64,000 nucleotides of DNA. Origin: Nephrocerus scutellatus. Its lineage: Eukaryota; Arthropoda; Insecta; Diptera; Pipunculidae. Shown here one piece after another: positions 51,103 to 61,300 of the stretch. Location: contig OX352761.1 in NCBI GenBank assembly GCA_947095585.1, positions 50,828,019-50,892,018 on the forward strand. Reading direction: 5' to 3'. Each line of letters starts with the position of its first letter. Positions within the stretch are counted from its first letter, which is position 1. The notes below the pieces were generated by a model. That model was not told the DNA's origin and made no database searches. It was given only the letters and a program-made list of their open reading frames with translations. Made by a program: the position numbers and the translations under genes.

Positions 51103-51531
51103 GTAACTAAAACAAAATAGTTATACGCCATACATTTTTTTTAAATAGAAATATTTTTGGTAAAAATTGTTTTATCAAAAATATGATAGAATGTTTACAA
51201 ATTCTTTGCAGTGGTGTAATTTAATTTGCACCGCTAGTAATAGTAATTTTCATGCGATGGTTAGCTGATCAAACACATGTAATATACAGCGGAGGTGTTC
51301 GAAGAGTACAGCCGTCTGCCATGGGGGCATGCCTAGTGTTGCATTTGCTAGCTCGCCGGATTGAGAATGGGTTGTTGACATTCGGTCCACTCTATTCGCC
51401 ATTATCATTAAAATATTTGTTGAGTGCAAAAAAACTAAGTACAAAACTGAATTTACCAAAGACTGAAGAAAGGAAACCGACTGGTTTGAATGTTAAATGA
51501 AATCTTTCTTTCTTTATTTAAAATCTTGTCT
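51103..51531. other. Post-exon sequence, unassigned
   Basis: After the donor the sequence is AT-rich to about 51240. A mixed-composition stretch (51250-51460) follows, whose minus-strand frame reads ANATLGMPPWQTAVLFEHLR and CILHVFDQLTIA. That frame looks protein-like, but I could not place it in a family. It may be a transposon fragment. No continuation of the CBM14 domain was found. Confidence 0.45.
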
Positions 51532-52350
51532 TTTTAAATTCTCTATATTAACTTCGCATGCCCGTGTGTTTATTTGTGTTTGTTTGTCGTGGAATCTTGC
51601 GATCAATTTTTAACCCACTTTCCAAAGTCCGATTTCATTGCACACATGCATATCTCCGATGACAACACTATCTATTAAAATTTCGGTCACCTCGATCCTC
51701 AGGGAATGGGGGAGGTCCCATACAAATATTTTGCAAAATTTTATATACATGTGTATCTCCGATGGAAAACACTTTTTGTAAAAATTAGGAGACCACGATT
51801 TAACCCGATTTTCTTCAAATTTAATACATATGTGTATCTCCGACGGACAACACCTTTTGTAAAAATTTTGGAGACCCCGGGCCCGTGGGTCCACAAAATT
51901 GTTTTAAAAAAAATTAACCCGATTTTCTTTAAATTTTCTTTACCTATGTATCTCCGATGAAAAACGCTTTTTATTAAAATTTTGGAGACCCAAATTTTTT
52001 TTTTAAAAATTAGCCCGATTCTCTTTAAATTTTATATACGTGTGTATCTCCGATGGACAAAACTTTTTGCAAAAATTTTGGTGGCAGGGGTCGTGGGGCC
52101 GCATAAAAATTTTTCAAAAAAATTAAACCGATTTTCTTCAAATTCTATACACATGTGTATCTCCGATGGACAAAATTTTTTATAGAGTTTTTGGAGTGAA
52201 CGGGCCCTGGGTCGCGAGGGGTGCCTATATCAATTTTTTAAAAATTAGCCCAATTTCCTTTCAATTTTAACAAATACCTATCTCCGATTAGAGAATTGCA
52301 TGAAACATTTTAATTTTTAGGGGTTTTTTTTTTATTATGGGTTGTTTTTT
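51532..52350 (-). mobile_element. Satellite-bearing element, most complete copy
   Basis: Left end: TTTAAATTCTCTATATTAAC, TTCGCATGCCCGTG, CGTGGAATCTTGCGATCAAT, TTTTAACCCAC. Interior: about five units of 100-125 bp with GTGTATCTCCGATGGACAAC, ACTTTTTGTAAAAATT, GGAGACC, GGGCCC clusters and TTAACCCGATTTTCTTCAAA. Right end: TCCGATTAGAGAATTGCATG, then AAACATTTTAATTTTTAGGG and a T run with TTATGGGTTG. TAGAGAATTT and its complement sit near the two ends. No coding capacity. It resembles DINE-1/Helentron-associated elements in layout, but the class is not proven. Confidence 0.82.
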
Positions 52351-52534
52351 TCATACTACTTTGCGTTTCTGTATACCACAGGTACAAATAAACGAAATCG
52401 GTTTTTCGGTATTATAATATGCTTCGTAGACTATACATACCAATTGATATGCAGTAAATTGTATGAGTAGTAGCTGTTGTAATTTTTGGAAAAAAAAGCT
52501 CAACCTCAATTTTAAACATGAAATGTGGTAAATA
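52351..52534. other. Flank with inverted copy at 57799
   Basis: GTATGAGTAGTAGCTGTTGT and GAAATGTGGTAAATA (52465-52534) are the near reverse complement of 57799-57871. This flank ends at the TA used by the truncated mariner-like copy. Confidence 0.7.
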
Positions 52535-52980
52535 AAGGGTTATCCATTTTGCGGTTTCAAAAGTAAACGTAAATAAAACACATATAAAATATTTTTTATT
52601 ATGATATTTCTTTTTTATTATAAAGTTTGAACGTTGACATTATGTGTGAAACACTACATCATTTAAATGACCACCACGCGAATTGTTGCAAGCATCAATT
52701 CTTTTGAGGTAATTTTTGACCACTTTTTGACACATATTGGGCGGTATCTCAGCCATGAAATGTCTCTTGCAATAAAGCCATATTCGCTCGAGTTGTGTGG
52801 CATGTGGCAACGTCTTGTTGAAACCACATATTTTCTAAGTCGTATTCTTCAATAGCAGGCAAAAAAAAGTCGGTTAGCATATGACCATAAACCTCCGAAT
52901 TGACGGTGACAGTCGTTCCATTGTCGTTTTCGAAGAAGTAAGGTCCAATCACACCTCCGGACCAAAGAGCGCACCAAGCA
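52535..52980 (-). mobile_element. mariner-like element, truncated
   Basis: Starts AAGGGTTATCCATTTTGCGG after TA and matches 54212-54645. The minus-strand frame (52749-52952) has GPYFFENDNG and ENMWFQQDVATCHTT, where the usual QQDGATCH reads QQDVATCH. It breaks off at CACCAAGCA, after which sequence matching 56088 begins. It contains 26 bp (GACGGTGACAGTCGTTCC region) that the other copy lacks. Confidence 0.93.
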
Positions 52981-53432
52981 TCGAGTGAAGCACTAAATAC
53001 TAAGATTACCTACTATTAATTAACGGCGCCCTTTATTACATTTTACTCTTTGTCGCTTGCTCACACTTAACTAAATAACTCTAAAATAAGTCAAATAAAG
53101 TTTTATCACTGTTTTATGTTGTTATGTGATAATCCCTTATCATCAGGTACAATTTAAGACAAGAAATGATTGAATTTTTAAAATTTTGTTATTTACTCGA
53201 ATTTACTTCTTCTGGATATTAATAGCAATAACCTCGTATTTACATAAGATAAAAGGATGTACAATTTTAAAACCTGTATTAAACACGCATTTTTACTTTC
53301 TTTTACATAGTAAAAGGAAGTATAGTAACCATGAAAATTTTCCAACTCCAACTGCTGAGTCAGTCCATTTTTTAAAATAGTTTGCCGCTTAAACTTCGTA
53401 CATTTTTTCACCAAGTGCTCTTTAACTTTAAC
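52981..53432. repeat. Segmental duplicate of 56088-56532
   Basis: TCGAGTGAAGCACTAAATAC, TTAATTAACGGCGCCCTTTA, AATCCCTTATCATCAGGTAC and onward are near-identical to 56088 and beyond. Differences are few, but include a 9-bp insertion, TGCTGAGTC, near 53353. Noncoding; identity unknown. Confidence 0.9.
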
Positions 53433-54198
53433 ACAAAAAAAACAATCCATAAACATTTTTCATTTAAATTCTCTAATAGGAGATACATATGCAAAGTTTG
53501 AACCGGGTTAATTTGGAAAAAATAAATTTTAGAGCCCATTTACTTCAAAAAATTTTCAAAAACTGTTGTCAACGGGCACCTCTCGAACCAAAAATTTTAC
53601 AAAACGTTTTGTTCATCGAAGATAAACATATGCTACATATGATACACAAATTTGAAGAAAATCGGGTTTATTTTTTAAAAATTTATATGGGCACTCCCAG
53701 GGCCCAATTCGCTCTAAAATTGTCCAAAAAGTTATAAATGTGTATACAATTTTAAGAAAATCGGGACAATTAATTAGTTTTAAATTTGTATGAGGCCTCA
53801 TGAACACCGCGACCCGACGTCTGTAAAATTTTTACAATAAGTGTTGTGTTATACAATAAAAATGTCCATCGGAAATACACACGTGTATAAAATTTGAAGA
53901 AAGTCGGATTAATTTTTTTAAAAAATGTGTGCCCCATGACCCCGGGGCCCGTGGTATCCAAAATATTTACAAAAATTGTTGTCACTCGTAGATAGACACG
54001 TGTGTAAAATTTGAAGAAAGCCGGGCTAATTTTTTTGAAACTGCCCCACGACCCCGGGGTCTCCAAAATGTTTTCAAAAAGTGTTGTCCATCGGAGATAC
54101 ACATGTATATAAAACTTGAAAAAAAATCGGATTAATTTTTTTTAAAAATTTGTTGGGGATTGACCCTGGGGCCCGGGGCTCCACAAATTTTTACATAA
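53433..54198 (+). repeat. Satellite-bearing element copy
   Basis: Starts AACAATCCATAAACATTTTT, CATTTAAATTCTCTAATAGG. About six units follow, with mixed orientation: GATTGACCCTGGGGCCCGG, CATGACCCCGGGGCCCGTGG, CACGTGTGTAAAATTTGAAG. It ends truncated at CCACAAATTTTTACA, just before the mariner flank. Duplicate of 56533-57420, with one unit missing relative to it. Confidence 0.85.
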
Positions 54199-54211
54199 AA
54201 TGTGGTAAATA

Positions 54212-55339
54212 AAGGGTTATCCATTTTGCGGTTTCAAAAGTAAACGTAAATAAAACACATATAAAATATTTTTTATCATGATATTTCTTTTTTATTATAA
54301 AGTTTGAACGTTGACATTATGTGTGAAACACTACATAATTTAAATGACCACCACGCGAATTGTTGCAAGCATCAATTCTTTTGAGGTAATTTTTGACCAC
54401 TTTTTGACACATGTTGGGCGGTATCTCAGCCATGAAATGTCTCTTGCAATAAAGCCATATTCGCTCGAGTTGTGTGGCATGTGGCACCGTCTTTTTGAAA
54501 CCACATATTTTCTAAGTCGTATTCTTCAATAGCAGGCAAAAAAAAGTCGGTTAGCATATGATCATAAACCTCCGAATTCCATTGTCGTTTTCGAAGAAGT
54601 AAGGTCCAATCACACCTCCGGACCAAAGAGCGCACCAAGCAGTGACTTTTTGTGGATGTAATGGCCTCTCGTCAATTACTTGAGGATTCTCAGAACCCCA
54701 AATACGACAATTTTGTTTGTTAACATACCCACCGAGTGAGAAATGTGCTTCGTCGCTGAAGAATATTTTGTTCGAAAAATTGCCGTCCACCGCCTGTTGT
54801 TCAAGCACCCATTCGACGTATCTACGACGTTGTGAATGGTCAGCTGGCTTCAGTTGTTGTGTGAGCTGGATTTTATATGGATGTAGGTGTAGATCCAAAT
54901 GCAAAATACGCCATAATGTGCCGTAAGACAGTCCTAATTCCTGAGAACGACGAGGAATCGACACATTCGGGTCTTCGGCAACACTTTCACTTACAGCAGC
55001 GATATTTTCAGTGGTACGAGCGAAACGATGATGCACAGGCCTTACAATATCTGTAACCGATCCAGTCTCTTCTAATTTCTTCACAATTTTGCCAATTGCT
55101 TTCGTAGTTGGACGATTATATAAACCATAATCTCCTCTTAAAGCACGATATGTGGCTGTGGCAGAATCACCATTTTTGTAGTAGGTTTTTACAATTTTCA
55201 AGCGTTGTGCGATAGTTAAGCGATCCATTTTCGTAAATGTCAGACTTTCAACTGAAAAAAAAAATTTTTTTAACAACTTAGTTTGACAGATGTCGAGTTC
55301 CAGCCCTATACTTTTGAAACCGCGAAATGGGTAACCCTT
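54212..55339 (-). mobile_element. mariner-like element, near full length
   Basis: TA-flanked (54210-54211, 55340-55341). Terminal inverted repeats are about 29 bp, AAGGGTTATCCATTTTGCGG against AAGGGTTACCCATTTCGCGG, both running on to TTTCAAAAG. 1128 bp. The transposase is broken by a frameshift-causing deletion near 54580. Distinct from the 20108 copy but clearly related. Confidence 0.95.
54426..55233 (-). pseudogene. mariner-like transposase, frame-broken
   Basis: Starts at MDRLTIAQRLKIVKTYYKNG (55228 or nearby). Helix-turn-helix parts: RPTTKAIGKIVKKLEETGSV and VSIPRRSQELGLSYGTLWRI. FSDEAHFSLGGYVNKQNCRI holds the first Asp. After GPYFFENDNG a deletion of 26 bp relative to 52535-52980 shifts the frame. 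The next frame reads MWFQKDGATCHTT (second Asp; Gln-Gln changed to Gln-Lys). The third catalytic Asp region is missing, so it is inactive. Confidence 0.93.
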
Positions 55340-55341
55340 TA

Positions 55342-55479
55342 TTTTTTTTTGTAAAAGTTTAAGAGTACTTGGTGAAAAAAATTAATGAAAGCGTGTTTAA
55401 TACAGTTTTCAAAATGGTATAACCCTATAATACATCATTTTATCTAAAGTTAATACGAGTAAATATAATCCATCTATCT
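55342..55479. other. AT-rich flank, no feature seen
   Basis: Nothing recognised apart from a T run at the mariner border. Confidence 0.4.
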
Positions 55480-56070
55480 GGGTTTGTGTCATTCAAGTAC
55501 GCACGGACGTTTACGGCATTGTGCGCTGGACGCTCATCATTCTGGAACTAGTTGGATTATCTTACTTTCTTGGGCACCTCTTTCAATAAATTTGGCAGAT
55601 CATTTCGAAGAAAGTTCAAAAAGCTTTGACCAGATAAGTTCCCGGTTCAATTATCAATTCAATTATCATTCGCTCAATATGCCAGTCAAATAATCTATTT
55701 GGAACTGGTATTGGAATACGTCTTCTCGCATTTGATACTAATTTGAAAGTTGCCAGCTGTGCAGATTGTGTTGAAGTATCCATCTCTGTTAAGCGTATAT
55801 TCATCGCTCCACAGAATATTATTAAAGAATAGTAGGTCTTGTTCTATTTTCGCAAGCATCTGTCGGCAGAAAAGCAGTCAAGCGTGGTAGTCACTTAGTT
55901 GGACAGCACGCGTGTAATATGGTAGGGGTGGAAGTTACCGGGTGACACAGGTTAGGGTATATTTCCATACAGCTGCAGCTCCTTTGCATTGCCTCTGCAC
56001 TCACCATAAATAAAATGTATATTGGCGTATTCCTGTAACGTGTACTCAATACGTGGCATTTTGATACATA
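55480..56070 (-). pseudogene. Decayed DUF4817-type DDE transposase
   Basis: Minus strand from about 56060: MPRIEYTLQEYANIHFIYGE, CRGNA and a Tyr-rich stretch match the DUF4817 N-terminal helix-turn-helix found in Tc1/mariner-related insect proteins. Further down, NNILWSDEYTLNRDGYFNT holds a first-Asp motif and NDERPAHNAVNVRAYLNDT resembles the second-Asp DGAPAH block. Multiple stops. The central part between them is reduced. A different family from the adjacent mariner-like copies. Confidence 0.7.
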
Positions 56071-56087
56071 AAAATCAGATGTCGAAC

Positions 56088-56532
56088 AAGTCGAGTGAAG
56101 CCCTAAATACTAAGATTTCCTACTATTAATTAACGGCGCCCTTTATTACATTTTACTCTTTGTCGCTTGCTCACACTTAACTAACTAACTCTAAAATAAG
56201 TCAAATAAAGTTTTATCACTGTTTTATGTTGTTATGTGATAATCCCTTATCATCAGGTACAATTTAAGACAAGAAATGATTGCATTTTTAAAATTGTGTT
56301 ATTTACTCGAATTTACTTCTTCTGGATATTAATAGCAATAACCTCGTATTTACATAAGATAAAAGGATGTACCATCTTAAAACCTGTATTAAACACGCAT
56401 TTTTACTTTATTTTACATAGTAAAAGGAAGTATAGTAACCATGAAAATTTTCCAACTTCAACTGTCCATTTTTTAAAATAGTTTGCCGCTTAAACTTCGT
56501 ACATTTTTTCACCAAGTGCTCTTTAACTTTAA
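56088..56532. repeat. Segmental duplicate of 52981-53432
   Basis: The same sequence as 52981-53432, with scattered differences such as GATTTCC versus GATTACC. It starts at TCGAGTGAAGCC, next to GAACAAG. Noncoding. Confidence 0.9.
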
Positions 56533-57780
56533 CACAAAAAAAACAATCCATAAACATTTTTCATTTAAATTCTCAATAGGAGATACATATGCAAAGTTTG
56601 AACCTGGTTAATTTGGAAAAAATAAATTTTAGAGCCCATTTACTTCAAAAATTTTTCAAAAACTGTTGTCAACGGGCACCTCTCGAACCAAAAATTTTAC
56701 AAAACGTTTTGTTCATCGAAGATAAACATATGCTACATATGATACACAAATTTGAAGAAAATTTTATTTTTTAAAAATTTATATGGGCACACTCCCAGGG
56801 CCCAATTCGCTCAAAAAATACTCAAAAAGTTTTGTCAATCGGATATACACATATGCTTAAAATTTGAAGAAATCGGGCTAATTTTTAAAAAATTAATACG
56901 GGCACCCCTCGGACCTCAGGGCCCATTCGCTCTTAAATTGACCAAAAAGTTATAAATGTGTATAAAATTTTAAGAAAATCGGGACAATTAATTAATTTTA
57001 AATTTGTGTGAGGCCCCACGAACACCGCGACCCGACGTCTGTAAAATGTTTACAATAAGTGTTGTGTTATACAATAAAAATGTCCATCGGAAATACACAC
57101 GTGTATAAAATTTGAAGAAAGTCGGGTTAATTTTTTTTAAAAAATGTGTGCCCCATGACCCCGGGGCCCGTGGTATCCAAAATATTTACAAAAATTGTTG
57201 TCACTCGTAGATACACACGTGTGTAAAATTTGAAGAAAGCCGGGCTAATTTTTTTGAAACTGTCCCACGACCCCGGGGTCTCCAAAATGTTTTCAAAAAG
57301 TGTTGTCCATCGGAGATACACATGTATATAAAACTTAAAAAAAAATCGGATTAATTTTTTTAAAAAATTTGTTGGGGATTGACCCTGGGGCCCGGGGCTC
57401 CACAAATTTTTACAAAAATATTTGTCCAACAGATACACACGCATATAAAGTTTGAATAAAACCGAGTTAATTTTTTTAAAACATTTGTTGGGGCTCTATG
57501 ACTCTGGGGGCGAGGCTCTCCAAAATTTTTACAAAAAATGTTATCTATCGGAGATGCACATATATACACGGGGTCTCCAAAATTTTAAATGGGCACACCT
57601 TGGACCTGAGGCCCAAGGGCCCCAAATTTTTATAGAAACAGTTGTCTTCGGAAATACACATATGTGCAAAATTTCAATTAAATCGGGCTATGGGAAGTGG
57701 GTTAAAAATTGATCGCAAGATTCTACGACAAACCAACCGACCGACCGACAACCGGACGTTCCACGGGCAAGCGAAGTTAA
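56533..57780 (+). repeat. Satellite-bearing element, long copy
   Basis: Starts AACAATCCATAAACATTTTT, CATTTAAATTCTCAATAGG. About nine units, including ones with CCCCTCGGACCTCAGGGCCC and GACTCTGGGGGCGAGGCTCT. It ends with the full second terminus: GGGTTAAAAATTGATCGCAA, GATTCTACGACAAACCAACC, GACCGACCGACAACCGGACG, CACGGGCAAGCGAAGTTAAT. Both characteristic ends are therefore present in one copy. Confidence 0.87.
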
Positions 57781-57798
57781 TAATTTAATTTAAAAACA

Positions 57799-57881
57799 TT
57801 TACCACATTTCATGATCATAATTAGGGTTGAAATTGTTTTCCCAAAAAATTACAACAGCCACTCATACGATTTTTTTGTAT
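57799..57881. repeat. Inverted copy of 52465-52534
   Basis: CATTTACCACATTTCATGAT, TTGAAATTGTTTTCCC and ATTACAACAGCCACTCATAC are the near reverse complement of 52465-52534. The site equivalent to the mariner TA is unoccupied here. Confidence 0.8.
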
Positions 57882-58355
57882 TTATTTTGAGCGCCCAATA
57901 GCCCTGTGACCCGTGGTCTCCAAAATTTTTACAAAAAGTGTTGTCCATCCGAGAAGTATGTACTTCTATAAAATTTGAAGAAAATCGGGTTAATTTTTTT
58001 AACAAAAATTTTGTGGCCCTACGACCCCGGAGTCTCCAAATTTTTTTACAAAAAGTGTAGGCCAGCGGAGATGCATATGTGTATAAAATTTAAAGAAAAT
58101 CAGGTTATTTTTGAAAAAAATTTGTATGGAGTCCACGACCCCAGGGCCCGGGGTCTCCAAAATGTTGTACATCGGAGATAACAGCGTGTATAAAATTTGA
58201 AAAAATTCGGGTTCATTTTTTTGAAAAATTTGTTGGGGCCCCATGACCCTGCCCTGGGGTCCGGTGTCTCCAAAATTTTTACAAAAAGTGTTGTCCATTG
58301 GAGATACAAATGTGTATAAAATTTAAAGAAAATCTGATAATTTTTTAAAAAATTT
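57882..58355 (+). repeat. Satellite-bearing element, interior units only
   Basis: Four units: CCTGTGACCCGTGGTCTCC, CTACGACCCCGGAGTCTCC, CGACCCCAGGGCCCGGGGTC, CATGACCCTGCCCTGGGGTC. Each is followed by AAAATTTTTACAAAAAGTGT. No terminal motif. It runs directly into the satellite array. Confidence 0.85.
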
Positions 58356-58359
58356 AAAT

Positions 58360-61300
58360 TTATTGAATTAAAAATTTAATCAAATTGTATACTTGAAACC
58401 ATTCGATAAAATAAACTTAGTAATTTATTGACCTTCTCAATTGTAACGCACTTATTTCTAAGTCCAATTGTATCATCAAAGGACTGCTTTAGAATTAAAA
58501 ATTCAATCAAATTTGAAACTTGGAACCATTTCATAAAATTAAGTTACAAAATGCATATTATAGAGCTCGTACTGTCCTGACCTTTTCAATTGTAATATGT
58601 AACGCACTTATTTCTAAGTCCAATTGTGTCATCAAAGGACTGTTTTAGAATTGAAAATTCAATCAAATTTAAAACTTGGAACCATTTCAAAATATTAAGT
58701 TACAAAATGCATATTATAGAGCTCGTACTGTCCTGACCTTTTCAGTTGTAATATGTAACGCACTTATTTCTAAGTCCAATTGTGTCATCAAAGGACTGTT
58801 TTAGAATTAAAAATTCAATCAAATTTGAAACTTGGAACCATTTCATAAAATTAAGTTACAAAATGCATATTATAGAGCTCGTACTGTCCTGACCTTTTCA
58901 ATTGTAATATGAACGCACTTATTTCTAAGTCCAATTGTGTCATCAAAGGACTGTTTTAGAATTAAAAATTCAATCAAATTTGAAACTTGGAACCATTTCA
59001 TAAAATTAAGTTACAAAATGCATATTATAGAGCTCGTACTGTCCTGACCTTTTCAATTGTAATATGAACGCACTTATTTCTAAGTCCAATTGTGTCATCA
59101 AAGGACTGTTTTAGAATTAAAAATTCAATCAAATTTGAAACTTGGAACCATTTCATAAAATTAAGTTACAAAATGCATATTATAGAGCTCGTACTGTCCT
59201 GACCTTTTCAGTTGTAATATTTCTAAGTCCAATTGTGTCATCAAAGGACTGTTTTAGAATTAAAAATTCAATCAAATTTGAAACTTGGAACCATTTCATA
59301 AAATTAAGTTACAAAATGCATATTATAGAGCTCGTACTGTCCTGACCTTTTCAATTGTAATATGTAACGCACTTATTTCTAAGTCCAATTGTGTCATCAA
59401 AGGAATGTTTTAGAATTGATAATTCAATCAAATTTAAAACTTGGAACCATTTCAAAATATTAAGTTACAAAATGCATATTATAGAGCTCGTACTGTCCTG
59501 ACCTTTTCAATTGTAATATGAACGCACTTATTTCTAAGTCCAATTGTGTCATCAAAGGACTGTTTTAGAATTAAAAATTCAATCAAATTTGAAACTTGGA
59601 ACCATTTCATAAAATTAAGTTACAAAATGCATATTATAGAGCTCGTACTGTCCTGACCTTTTCAATTGTAATATGAACGCACTTATTTCTAAGTCCAACT
59701 GTGTCATCAAAGGACTGTTTTAGAATTAAAAATTTAATCAAATTTGAAACTTGAAACCATTCGATAAAATTAACTTAGTAATATCTTGACCTTTTCAATT
59801 GTAATATGTAACACACTTATTTCTAAGTCCAATTGTGACATCAAAGGACTGTTTTAGAATTAAAAATTCAATCAAATTTGAAACTTGAAACCATTCGATA
59901 AAATTAACTAAGTAATTTCTTGACCTTCACAAATGTAATATGTAACGCACTTATTTCTAAGTCCAATTGTGTCATCAAAGGACTGTTTTAGAATTAAAAA
60001 TTCAATCAAATTTGAAACTTGGACCCTTTCATAAAATTAAGTTACAAAATGCATATTATAGAGCTCGTACTGTCCTGACCTTTTCAATTGTAATATGAAC
60101 GCACTTATTTCTAAGTCCAATTGTGTCATCAAAGGACTGTTTTAGAATTAAAAATTTAATCAAATTTGAAACTTGGAACCATTTCATAAAATTAAGTTAC
60201 AAAATGCATATTATAGAGCTCGTACTGTCCTGACCTTTTCAATTGTAATATGAACGCACTTATTTCTAAGTCCAATTGTGTCATCAAAGGACTGTTTTAG
60301 AATTAAAAATTCAATCAAATTTGAAACTTGGAACCATTTCATAAAATTAAGTTACAAAATGCATATTATAGAGCTCGTACTGTCCTGACCTTTTCAATTG
60401 TAATATGTAACGCACTTATTTCTAAGTCCAATTGTGTCATCAAAGGAATGTTTTAGAATTGATAATTCAATCAAATTTAAAACTTGGAACCATTTCAAAA
60501 TATTAAGTTACAAAATGCATATTATAGAGCTCGTACTGTCCTGACCTTTTCAGTTGTAATATGTAACGCACTTATTTCTAAGTCCAATTGTGTCATCAAA
60601 GGACTGTTTTAGAATTAAAAATTTAATCAAATTTGAAACTTGAAACCATTCGATAAAATTAACTTAGTAATATCTTGACCTTTTCAATTGTAATATGTAA
60701 CACACTTATTTCTAAGTCCAATTGTGACATCAAAGGACTGTTTTAGAATTAAAAATTCAATCAAATTTGAAACTTGGACCCTTTCATAAAATTAAGTTAC
60801 AAAATGCATATTATAGAGCTCGTACTGTCCTGACCTTTTCAATTGTAATATGAACGCACTTATTTCTAAGTCCAATTGTGTCATCAAAGGACTGTTTTAG
60901 AATTAAAAATTCAATCAAATTTGAAACTTGAAACTATTCGATAAAATTAACTTAGTAATTTCTTGACCTTCACAAATGTAATATGTAACGCACTTATTTC
61001 TAAGTCCAATTGTGTCATCAAAGAACTGTTTTACAATTAAAAATTCAATCAAATTTGAAACTTGGAACCATTTCATAAAATTAACTTATAAAATGCATGT
61101 TATAGTTTCGTAATTTTTTGACCTTCTCAATTGTAATATGTTACGCACTTATTTCTAAGTCCAATTGTGTAATCAAAGGACTGTTTTAGAATTAGAATTC
61201 ACTCAAATTTCAAATTTGGAACCATTTCATAAAATTAAGTTACAAAATGCATATTATAGAGCTCGTACTGTCCTGACCTTTTCAATTGTAATATGAACGC

